Below the pieces are notes generated by a model, which worked only from the letters and a program-made list of their open reading frames with translations, searched no databases and was not told where the DNA came from. A stretch of 64,000 nt of DNA from Elusimicrobia bacterium RIFOXYA2_FULL_39_19. GTDB lineage: Bacteria > Elusimicrobiota > Endomicrobiia > CG1-02-37-114 > XYA2-FULL-39-19. The stretch lies in contig MGVC01000020.1 in the NCBI GenBank assembly GCA_001800285.1, forward strand, positions 17,574 to 81,573, given 5' to 3'. How positions within the stretch are numbered: the stretch's first letter is position 1; every line of letters starts with the position of its first letter. Shown one piece after another: positions 1 to 8,200 of the stretch. The position numbers and the translations under genes are program-made.

Positions 1-1
1 G

Positions 2-1390
2 ATTTCAACAGATCAGCACAGGGCAGATGCAGCAGGTATTTACGGCAACCCTGTTATTAAAACACCCAATATTGACAGGTTAGGAAAAGAAGGGGTTGTT
101 TTTACCAATGCTTTTACTTGTGCGCCAGTCTGCGGGCCGTCCAGAACCAGCATTTTAACCGGCTGTTACCCGCACACGCACAGGTCCAACAATAACGATT
201 TGCCTATTGCAAAAGGCCAGGTAACTTTAATTGATTTATTAAACAAAGAAGGATACCTGACAGCTGCTGTAGGTAAAATGCATTTTGCGCCGCCGGAAGC
301 TGCTTACGGGTTAAAATATAAAGTTTTAACAGAAGAAGGCAGATTACCTGCAGACAAAGATGCATTTCAGAAATTTCTAAAGAAAAATGGTTTTGGCGGG
401 AAAGAAAGAAAATGGGACTGGAATACATATCATAAAGATTTTCAGGCCGTTACATCACCCCTGCCGGAAGAATGTTTTGACAGCACTTTTATCGGCAACG
501 AGGCGGTTGATTTTATTAAAAAGAAAGGAAATAATAAATTCTTTTTATGGGCTTCTTTTGTAGGCCCTCACCTGCCGTTTGTAGCACCCAAGCCGTTTGA
601 TGTTATGTATGACCCCAAAAAAGTACCGATGCCTCATTATCACAAAAAAGAACCCGGCTCAAAAACGCAGCTGCAGAAAGATATTTATAAAAGATTCGGG
701 TTTAATAAACTCAATGAAAGAATAATAAGAAAAGTAACGGCTTATTACTATGGCCAGATTTCACTGATAGATAAAAATATCGGGAAAATAGTAAGACAGC
801 TTGAAGAACAGAACCTTTTAAAAAATACTCTGATAATTTTTACCAGTGATCACGGTGAAATGCTGGGCGACCATAAAATGTTATGGAAAGGCCCTTACAT
901 GTATGACGGGATAGTAAAGATTCCGTTTATCTGCAGAATGCCCGGGACGAAACATAAAAAAGTTAATGCCATGATTTCAAATGTGGACATATTGCCTACA
1001 ATAATGGAATATCTGGGTTTGCCGGTGCCTGAGTTTGTGCAGGGGAAAGGCCTGTCAGGTTTAGTCAAACACGGCCGGCAGGAAGATTGGCGCGAAGCGG
1101 TATTCAGTGAGCTTGGCAAAAGCATAAAAATGATACGGACTAAAGACTGGAAATATGTTTATTATTACAATGAACCAATCAGAGAATTATATAATCTGCG
1201 CAAAGACCCTTATGAATATCATAACCTGGCTTACAAAAAAGGTTATGGAAAAAAATGCAGGGAAATGGAAAATAAATTACTTGCCTGGATGATAGATACA
1301 GAAAACAAGCCCGTAAAAAGAGGCTATAAAATAAAAAGAACCTTCCAGGATAAATTTAAAACCCTTTACTACGATAAAATCCAAAAATAA
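2..1390 (+). CDS. Sulfatase, Cys-type (5'-truncated by window edge)
   Basis: Sulfatase of the alkaline-phosphatase superfamily, hydrolysing a sulfate ester from a substrate that cannot be named. The frame is open from base 2, so the N-terminus lies outside the window; the first in-frame ATG (base 200) is downstream of the active site and is not the start. The active-site motif is C-G-P-S-R with its Cys codon at 131-133, the Cys that radical-SAM maturases convert to formylglycine. The metal-site Thr-Asp-Gln-His near the truncated start and the later T-S-D-H-G-E-M-L-G-D-H segment fit the family. It ends 26 bp before an enolase-superfamily gene, probably co-transcribed. Presence or absence of a signal peptide cannot be judged. 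Confidence 0.93.
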   Translation: MSTDQHRADAAGIYGNPVIKTPNIDRLGKEGVVFTNAFTCAPVCGPSRTSILTGCYPHTHRSNNNDLPIAKGQVTLIDLLNKEGYLTAAVGKMHFAPPEAAYGLKYKVLTEEGRLPADKDAFQKFLKKNGFGGKERKWDWNTYHKDFQAVTSPLPEECFDSTFIGNEAVDFIKKKGNNKFFLWASFVGPHLPFVAPKPFDVMYDPKKVPMPHYHKKEPGSKTQLQKDIYKRFGFNKLNERIIRKVTAYYYGQISLIDKNIGKIVRQLEEQNLLKNTLIIFTSDHGEMLGDHKMLWKGPYMYDGIVKIPFICRMPGTKHKKVNAMISNVDILPTIMEYLGLPVPEFVQGKGLSGLVKHGRQEDWREAVFSELGKSIKMIRTKDWKYVYYYNEPIRELYNLRKDPYEYHNLAYKKGYGKKCREMENKLLAWMIDTENKPVKRGYKIKRTFQDKFKTLYYDKIQK

Positions 1391-1416
1391 TACGAACAGA
1401 AGAGAGGAATTTTTAA

Positions 1417-2787
1417 ATGAACTCAGACATTAAGGTATTGGAAATCAAAGCTTATTTTAGTTTAGAGCTGGCGCGCTATCCCCTAAAGTTCGGCGCAGTA
1501 ACCATGGACAGGATAACTTATGCCCAGATTAAAGTAAAAGTTCAAAACAAAGCCGGCAATACTGCCTACGGCTACGGCAGTATATTTTTATCGGACGTCT
1601 GGGCTTTTCCTACTTTTGCCATAAGCCATGAAGAAAAAGACAAAGCCATGTCCGAAATAACCCGCAGGTTCTCTAAAATGGTTTTGGATTATAAGGAATT
1701 CGCGCACCCTGTTGAAATTTTCATGGACTTGGAAGAAGATTTAAAAAAACTTACGAAAGATATATCAAAAGAATTTAATTTCAAGGAAGAAATGCCGTTT
1801 TTAGCCGGGCTTGTGTCAGCATCGCCCATAGATGCGGCCTTGCATGATGCTTTCGGAAATGTAAATAATATTTCAACTTATGACGGCTATTCAAAAGATT
1901 TTATGAAACACGATATTTCCAGGTGGCTTGGCAATAGTTTTAAAGGAAAATATATAAGCGATTACATAAAAAAGAGTTACGGCGAAAAAATTCCTGTGTT
2001 CCATTTGGTGGGTGGTTTAGATAAATTGCTGGAATCGGAAATTGACAGCAAGGACCCAAAAGACGGGTTGCCTGTTTCGCTTGAAAAATGGGCAGAAGCG
2101 GATGGTTTGTTCTGCTTGAAAGTAAAACTCAGGGGCAAGGATTTGCAGTGGGATGTTGATCGCTTTGTGGATGTTGTCAAAGTTACGCATAAATCAAATA
2201 AGGAAGCAAAAGAATTTTTCTTTACCGTAGATACCAACGAGCAGTGCGAGACACCCCAATACATGATAGATTTCTGCATGAAGGTAAAAGAAAAATATCC
2301 TCTGGCTTTGGAAGAAATGCTTTACATAGAACAACCTACGGAGAGAGATTTAAGGCTGCATAAATATGATATGAGTAAATTATCAAAAATTAAACCGGTT
2401 ATGATAGACGAAAGCCTGATTTCTTTTGAAGATTTTGACCTGGCCATGGATCTGGGCTGGAGCGGTGTTGCATTAAAGGTATGCAAATGCCATTCTTCCG
2501 CTTTATTATTCATGGCAAAAGCGGATGAAGCAAAAATAAAATATACTGTTCAGGACTTAACTAATCCAGGGATAGCGTTACTGCAGTCCGCAGGGTTTGC
2601 ATCCAGGATAAATACAATTAAAGGAGTTGAAGCAAACGCTCACCAGTTCTATCCGAACACCTCTCTGCCGGAAGCAAAAGTACACCCGGGAGTTTTTAAA
2701 AGAGAAAAAGGTTGTCTGAACCTGACAACTTTAAAAGGCAGCGGGTTTGGATACCAGATGGATAAAATAAACCGCAAATTTGAATAA
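1417..2787 (+). CDS. Enolase-superfamily sugar-acid dehydratase/racemase-like protein
   Basis: A 456-residue member of the mandelate racemase/muconate-lactonizing branch of the enolase superfamily, which abstracts a proton alpha to a carboxylate and typically dehydrates or epimerises sugar acids. Visible signature residues are a K-x-K base motif (KVKLRG, about residues 232-237) and acidic metal ligands in DTNEQ, IEQPT and IDES, followed by a basic K-V-C-K-C stretch where the second catalytic side usually sits. The ATG at 1417 has a GAGAGGA ribosome site. It lies between a sulfatase and a TIM-barrel isomerase, which suggests catabolism of the released sugar or uronic acid. It is longer than most family members (about 360-420). 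The exact substrate is unknown. Confidence 0.82.
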   Translation: MNSDIKVLEIKAYFSLELARYPLKFGAVTMDRITYAQIKVKVQNKAGNTAYGYGSIFLSDVWAFPTFAISHEEKDKAMSEITRRFSKMVLDYKEFAHPVEIFMDLEEDLKKLTKDISKEFNFKEEMPFLAGLVSASPIDAALHDAFGNVNNISTYDGYSKDFMKHDISRWLGNSFKGKYISDYIKKSYGEKIPVFHLVGGLDKLLESEIDSKDPKDGLPVSLEKWAEADGLFCLKVKLRGKDLQWDVDRFVDVVKVTHKSNKEAKEFFFTVDTNEQCETPQYMIDFCMKVKEKYPLALEEMLYIEQPTERDLRLHKYDMSKLSKIKPVMIDESLISFEDFDLAMDLGWSGVALKVCKCHSSALLFMAKADEAKIKYTVQDLTNPGIALLQSAGFASRINTIKGVEANAHQFYPNTSLPEAKVHPGVFKREKGCLNLTTLKGSGFGYQMDKINRKFE

Positions 2788-2799
2788 GAGGGAAATGAA

Positions 2800-3618
2800 A
2801 TGGAACTAATTGTTTTTACAAAACATTTTAAAGGACAGAGCATTGAAGAAACCATTGAAGCTATCAAAAAAGCAGGCGCAACCGGAGCGGACCTTTGCGT
2901 AAGGCCCGGTTATTATGTAACACCAGAAAATATTTCTGAAAAACTGCCTGAGGTTGTGAAGGTTTTCAAGGAAGCAGGACTTTCAATCCCGATGATTACC
3001 ACTCCCACGCTTTTTGTTTCTCCGGGTGACCCGGCGATGGAAAAAGTGCTGGTGGCCTGTGGAAAATCAGGAATAAGGCTGATAAAGCTGGGTTACTGGT
3101 TCATGGACAAAGAAGGTTATTGGCCTACGGTTGACAGGGTCCGCAAAGAACTGGAAAAGCTTGTTAAACTTGCACGGAAACATAATGTAAAAATATGTAT
3201 TCATAATCATTCTGAAAGTTCCATGGGCCTTAATTCGTGCAGTGTTATGAACCTGGTAAAAGGTTTCGACCCGAAATGTGTGGGTGTTATCCTTGACCCT
3301 GGGCATCTCTCAATAGTAGGCGAGCCGCTTCCCATGGCATTCAGCATTGTAAAAGAGTATATTTCCATAGTTGCAGTAAAAGATGTTACCAGGGAAAAGT
3401 ACAAAGATGAAAATGGATTGGATAAATGGAGAATCAAACCGGTGCCCCTGCGTGAAGGTTTTGTGGATTTGCACGATTTGGCAGTTTTATTAAATGAAAC
3501 AAAATTTTCAGGGCCCATTTCCATGCACAGCGAATACAATCTCCCCCTGGAAGCCCTGATAGCCCAGACAAAAACCGATATCGAATATTTCAAAAACCTG
3601 ATGGAAAAAGCAGGATAA
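2800..3618 (+). CDS. Sugar phosphate isomerase/epimerase (xylose isomerase-like TIM barrel)
   Basis: A 272-residue TIM-barrel protein of the AP-endonuclease-2/xylose-isomerase-like family, whose members isomerise or epimerise sugars using one or two divalent metals. Likely metal-binding segments are IHNHSESS, VILDPGHLS and SMHSEYNL (Asp, His and Glu ligands). It starts 12 bp after the preceding enolase-superfamily gene with a GAGGG ribosome site, so it is in the same operon. There is no signal peptide, so it is cytoplasmic. Its substrate cannot be told from sequence; context suggests the sugar released by the sulfatase upstream. Confidence 0.82.
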   Translation: MELIVFTKHFKGQSIEETIEAIKKAGATGADLCVRPGYYVTPENISEKLPEVVKVFKEAGLSIPMITTPTLFVSPGDPAMEKVLVACGKSGIRLIKLGYWFMDKEGYWPTVDRVRKELEKLVKLARKHNVKICIHNHSESSMGLNSCSVMNLVKGFDPKCVGVILDPGHLSIVGEPLPMAFSIVKEYISIVAVKDVTREKYKDENGLDKWRIKPVPLREGFVDLHDLAVLLNETKFSGPISMHSEYNLPLEALIAQTKTDIEYFKNLMEKAG

Positions 3619-3620
3619 AC

Positions 3621-3647
3621 TGTAACATTTTTACGGTTTGCACGTCT
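3621..3647 (+). promoter_or_regulatory. ECF-sigma-type promoter of the sigma/anti-sigma operon
   Basis: TGTAAC (3621-3626), then ATTTT, then CGTCT (3643-3647) with a 16-bp gap. These are a typical ECF -35 (GTAAC/GGAAC-like) and -10 (CGTCT). The same pair with the same spacing occurs at 5108-5134, so autoregulation by the adjacent sigma factor is the simplest reading. Confidence 0.7.
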
Positions 3648-3668
3648 TAAGAAGGCAACGGGGCCTTG

Positions 3669-4238
3669 ATGGTACAGGAAGATTCTAAACTTTTAGAAGA
3701 ATTTTTAAAGGGTGATGAACAGGCTTTTGAATCATTGGTATGTAAGTATAAAACGGTGGTTTATGGCACTATTCATTCCATTGTGGGAAATATCCAGGAC
3801 GCGGAAGACGTTTCACAGGAAGTATTTTTAAATATTTACAAAACCCTGAATTCTTTCCGTGGGCAGTCTTCATTATCCAGCTGGATTTACAGGATAGCTG
3901 TTAATAAAAGCATCGATAATGTCAGGAAAAAGAAAAATAAGGCAATATCCCTTGAAACTGAGCTTGATAATGATGAAAAACTGAAATTATTGGATGTTTT
4001 ATCAAGCAAAGAAGACAGCGATCTGGTGGTTTTAGAAAAAACGGAATTTCAAAAAACAGTAAGTAAAGTAATGAATTCTTTGCCGGAAAAGTTCCGGGTA
4101 ATTTTAACATTAAAAGAACTGGAAGGATTGAGCTATGATGAAATTTCAAAAATTATGAATATTTCCGTTAATAAAGTCAAAGTTTGGCTGTTCAGGGCCA
4201 GGAAAAAATTAAAAAAAGATTTAGCTTTGTCTGATTAA
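3669..4238 (+). CDS. ECF RNA polymerase sigma factor (sigma-70 family)
   Basis: A 189-residue extracytoplasmic-function sigma factor directing RNA polymerase to stress or surface-function promoters. Region 2 contains the DAEDVSQEVFLNIYKTL segment (about residues 47-63). Region 4 contains SYDEISKIMNISVNKVKVW (about 152-170), a helix-turn-helix for -35 recognition. A TTG lies one codon upstream, but ATG 3669 sits 5 nt after a GGGG ribosome site and is preferred. It is followed after 16 nt by a zinc-finger anti-sigma gene and then a Spy-like sensor, an arrangement analogous to CnrH/CnrY/CnrX. A matching ECF promoter precedes this gene and the operon starting at 5209, so it probably autoregulates and drives secreted-protein genes. 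Confidence 0.9.
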   Translation: MVQEDSKLLEEFLKGDEQAFESLVCKYKTVVYGTIHSIVGNIQDAEDVSQEVFLNIYKTLNSFRGQSSLSSWIYRIAVNKSIDNVRKKKNKAISLETELDNDEKLKLLDVLSSKEDSDLVVLEKTEFQKTVSKVMNSLPEKFRVILTLKELEGLSYDEISKIMNISVNKVKVWLFRARKKLKKDLALSD

Positions 4239-4254
4239 AAGGGGGAAACAAGCC

Positions 4255-4722
4255 GTGGCTTGCAACGAACTATTATTGTCTTCATATATTGACAAAGAGC
4301 TGTCTCCGGTTGAAGAAAGGAAATTAACCGGGCACTTAAAAGAATGCGCGAGCTGCAGAAAAGAGCTGGGTTGTTTATTGCAAACAAGGAAATTATTTGC
4401 ATTGAAGGAAAGAAAGAATCCTGATGAGTATTTTGAAACAAGAATACTTGCCGGTATAAGAGCGAAACTGAAAGAAGAACAACAGCTTGCAGGCAGGCCG
4501 TTTTACGGGAAATTCATGCCTGTAACCATACCCGTAGCTGTAGTTTTGGTTCTTTTTGTGTTTGGGGTGATGAATCAAAAAACAAAACAGGGGCCGGTTA
4601 ATGTTCAAAGTGATATAAACAACGTGATGAAACTCAATGTAGACAAAGTTATAGATCAAGATTTTGATAAGGAGCTTATTGATTTGTATTACAATTCGTT
4701 TGGCCAGGAGATATTGAAATGA
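4255..4722 (+). CDS. Anti-sigma factor with zf-HC2 zinc finger and one membrane span
   Basis: A 155-residue anti-sigma factor. The cytoplasmic N-terminus has the ZAS zinc-binding pattern C3, H27-x3-C31-x2-C34, used by the family to sequester region 2 and 4 of an ECF sigma factor. One hydrophobic segment (about residues 83-102) would be the inner-membrane span, leaving roughly 50 periplasmic residues to sense signal. It starts with GTG, preceded by a GGGGG ribosome site. Its TGA stop overlaps the next ATG (ATGA), so it is translationally coupled to the Spy-like gene. Confidence 0.85.
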   Translation: MACNELLLSSYIDKELSPVEERKLTGHLKECASCRKELGCLLQTRKLFALKERKNPDEYFETRILAGIRAKLKEEQQLAGRPFYGKFMPVTIPVAVVLVLFVFGVMNQKTKQGPVNVQSDINNVMKLNVDKVIDQDFDKELIDLYYNSFGQEILK

Positions 4723-5105
4723 AAAGCATATGGAAAGTTCTTATAATAATAAGCTTGACAGTGAATTTGTTTGCAATCCTGTTTATTAGTTCAGAAGCAA
4801 GCAAAAACGAACCTGCAAATAGCGATATTGAAGCCCTGAGGCAGGAAAAAAGCGGTAAAAGTATTGATAATTTCGCGAAAAACTTAGGTTTGACTGAAAT
4901 GCAAAAGAAAGAAGCGGCTAAAATTATGGAAGAAGGCTGGGGAAAGGTAAGTGAAGAAAAGCAGAAGATGAGAGACAGGGTTTATCAAATTGTGCTGGAG
5001 ATGCATAAAAAAATTGCAAAATTGCTTACACCGGAACAATTGGAAAAATTTAAAACAACTTCAAAAAAATTTGAACAAATTGTTAAAGAAAAAGAAAAAA
5101 AATAA
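4719..5105 (+). CDS. Spy/CpxP/CnrX-like periplasmic stress-sensing protein
   Basis: A 128-residue protein with an N-terminal hydrophobic segment (residues 5-24, signal or anchor) and an alpha-helical body containing two LTxxQ signatures, LTEMQ (about residue 58) and LTPEQ (about 105). Those are the hallmark of the Spy/CpxP/CnrX group of periplasmic chaperone-sensors. It is coupled to the anti-sigma gene by a 4-bp overlap with an AGGAG ribosome site inside the upstream gene. By analogy with CnrX, it may bind the periplasmic part of the anti-sigma factor and control sigma release. That role is inferred from gene order, not shown. Confidence 0.78.
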   Translation: MKSIWKVLIIISLTVNLFAILFISSEASKNEPANSDIEALRQEKSGKSIDNFAKNLGLTEMQKKEAAKIMEEGWGKVSEEKQKMRDRVYQIVLEMHKKIAKLLTPEQLEKFKTTSKKFEQIVKEKEKK

Positions 5106-5107
5106 GG

Positions 5108-5134
5108 TGTAACATTTTGGATACTCATGCGTCT
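5108..5134 (+). promoter_or_regulatory. ECF-sigma-type promoter for the 5.2-14.5 kb operon
   Basis: TGTAAC (5108-5113), ATTTT, and CGTCT (5130-5134), again with a 16-bp gap, identical in layout to the promoter at 3621. A start near 5141 would fall inside the terminator hairpin that ends the sigma operon. Confidence 0.65.
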
Positions 5135-5135
5135 A

Positions 5136-5168
5136 AACAGCAGAAGCCGATTCTGCTGTTTTTTTTTT
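5136..5168 (+). terminator. Intrinsic terminator of the sigma operon
   Basis: A perfect 10-bp stem (5136-5145 with 5151-5160), loop GCCGA, followed by a T-run to 5168. It overlaps the predicted transcription start of the ECF promoter immediately upstream. Confidence 0.85.
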
Positions 5169-5175
5169 AAGCATT

Positions 5176-5193
5176 CGCGAAGACGTTTGCGCA
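5176..5193. promoter_or_regulatory. LacI-type palindromic operator, site 1
   Basis: CGCGAAGACGTTTGCGCA, an imperfect palindrome centred on ACGT between 5184 and 5185. It sits just downstream of a T-run and 15 bp before the start codon at 5209. It matches sites at 20153, 29155, 38251 and 45714. Confidence 0.65.
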
Positions 5194-5208
5194 AAAAGAG
5201 GTAAAACA

Positions 5209-8200
5209 ATGAACAAAACCCATTTTTTTTACAAGTCCGGCATTTGCAGTTTACTAATTATTGGAGCCTGGTTTTCCGGTGTTTCAAATGCGCAAATGGC
5301 TGAAGGGTTTGTAATTGCGCACCCGCATTATGATGTGGGCTACGCCAAAGACTATCTTACCTGCATGCAGTATTCCCGCGATCAAATAAGGACAAATATG
5401 CAGTTAATAGAAGGCGGAGAAACCAGAACGGTCTATAATCACGGCAACATCCTCAATGTCAAAGATTTCACTGTAAAAGAACCTCAATATACAAGCAATG
5501 TGACTAATTTACTTGCGCAAAAAAAGATGGATTTTCCGGCAAACTGGACCGGGGCATTTGTAAACGGCCATTCCGGGGAATATTTAGTAAGAACGGTTCT
5601 TTTTTCAGTCCGCTATCTTGAAGATACATTGAATTACCGGACTAACTGGTACCAGTTAAATGATACCCCGTCTTTTACGCCGCAGTTGCCGCAGGTACTT
5701 GCAAAAAGCGGAGTAAATTTTATCATAATACACTGGGGATACGGATGCCCCTCCCAGGTTGATACTTATTCAAAACGTATTTTCCGCATGGTGGGGCTTG
5801 ATGGTACGGGAATAATTGGTTATGCCGGCGCGGACAGATATTCTTTTAATTTAAATATAACTCCCGACGCAGCAGAGTCCGCATTAGGCGTGTGTTTTAC
5901 CCAGGCGGGCGGTGATTATGGAGTTACTTCAAGCGCGATAGTAGCCCGGGCTAATGATATAGCCACCTGGAATACGGCAAACAGCGCCTCCCAGAACCGT
6001 TTATGGCAGATGCGCCCGTGTTCTGAATTAGCGGATACGGTCAATAGTAAAATTACGGCAGGAGTTTATAACCCGGTAGCATTTAGTTCATACGGCATAC
6101 CCTGGAGAGGGCGTATTAAAAAAAAGGAAAGACAAAAATTTTGGTCCAACTATACAGCCAACCGGCTTCCAATAATAGAAAAAGTTTCGGTTCTTCTGGA
6201 TATGAAAGGGATATATTCTTATCCCCAGACAGAAATAAATTCCATATGGGAACGTATTTTATGGATGGAGGAACACAACGGCGGATTAGCTGTAGATTCT
6301 GAAGGCCTTACCACAGACGGGCGCAAGGACCTTGATGCTAAGGCAGGGTATGATTCAACTAACCAGCTTTTGAACGGGCAGATGGAATTATTAACCTCAA
6401 AAATCCAGAGGTCAAGAGCCAGCACGGCGGTAACTGTGTTCAATGCGCTCAACTGGACAAGAACAGACGCGGTAATAATAACAGTCCCTAAAAACGGAGT
6501 AACAACCCCGATGGTTGTAGATAAAGACGGAACCCGGGTTCTTACACAAACTCTTTCTTCTTCATCAACCGGATTTACGTTACTATTTGAGGCAAAAAAT
6601 GTCCCTTCAATGGGATACAAAACTTTTTATGTGGAAGAAGAAAGCGGAGCTGCCCCTTCCAGCGACCTTAGCGCGGCCGCGGGCCAGATAGAAAATACGT
6701 ATTACAGGGTAAACTACGCGGGAAATACAATAACATCCGTATATGACAAAACCAATTCTAAAGAAATGATGGAAAGCGGTTCGTTTGAATTTGGCGCGGG
6801 TATTTCTTCAAGCCTTTTGGAAGACGGCTCATTGAGAAAAAAAGTGCGTATAATCCGCAGCAGCGGCACGGTTGAGATTTCTTTATGCGCCTATACTGAC
6901 AGGGTAGATTTATGGGCAACCGCGAATCAGCTAAATCAGTCTTTTCCGATACATTACAACATAACTACTCCGGAACTTCAGGCAGGCATCCAGTATGGAA
7001 GCACTCCTGTCTCTGATGATATGAGCTGGAGATTTCATACGGACGCCGGGGCAAAATTTTCACAGCGCTCGGCCGCAAACACTTTTGTTTATGAATCTAC
7101 GGACCAGGACGACATGTTCCACCATCTTGGTAAATACTGGATACCGTCCAAATGGTGGGATGTTAAAAAAGCGGATAATAGTTATGGAATAACTACCGCT
7201 TACGCGGATTCGCACACGGAAATTCTTATAGGTTCCAGCGCGGGGATTTTTACCGGTGATGAAGCGGATGTTTATTTAATATTTTCGTATAAAGGGATAG
7301 GGGGCGAAGATATAAGTAGCCGGCCTGAGTTTAATTTTTCTTTTCGCGGCCATACCGGCAACTGGTCTACAACCAACGCGCCCCGGTTAGGCTGGGAAAT
7401 GTCCACCCCGCTGGTAGCAGGGACAGCGGCTACAAGCAATCCTACATTGCCTGAAGAAGAAAGTTTATTGACAGTCCCGGATAATAATGTAATAGTTTCA
7501 GTATTAAAAAAATGCGAGAGAAGTTCCGGTTATGTGTTGCGTTATTTTGAAACTCTTGACCAGGATGTATCTGCGGACATAACCTTTGATTCATTTTTCC
7601 CCGTAGTGGGTGCCCAAAGAGCAAACCTGATAGAAGAATCATCAACCACGATAGCAATTACAGCCGGCAATATAACTGTCCCGACATTAAGCCAGGGTAT
7701 AGAAACAGTGTTATTATCAATGTCATCTGATAGCACGCCGCCTAATGCGCCCGCAAATCTTACCAATCCAACAAAAACCCAGACAACTTTATCATTAGTA
7801 TGGGCCGCAAGTACGCAAGCAGGCGATGGTGATTATGCAAGTTATTACAGGGTATACAGGAATTCCGTGCAGATAAGTACAGCAACAGGTGTCAGTTATG
7901 TTGATAGCGCATTGACAGCGGGAACCACTTACAGTTATGGAATTTATGCGGTAGATGATTCAAATAATGTAAGCGTTTCTTCGTCCGCAGGAAGTTTTTG
8001 CACATCAGCAAGCACAGGAACTCCTCCCCCGGTATTAGACACCACTCCGCCGAATGCACCGGCAAATTTAGGCAGTTCTGCTCAGACCGAAACCAGCATA
8101 ACAATATACTGGACTGCTTCCGCGAAAGCCAGCGACAACGATTATGCAAGATATTATAAAATTTCAAGGGATTCGGTTCAGATAAGCACCACTTCAAACA

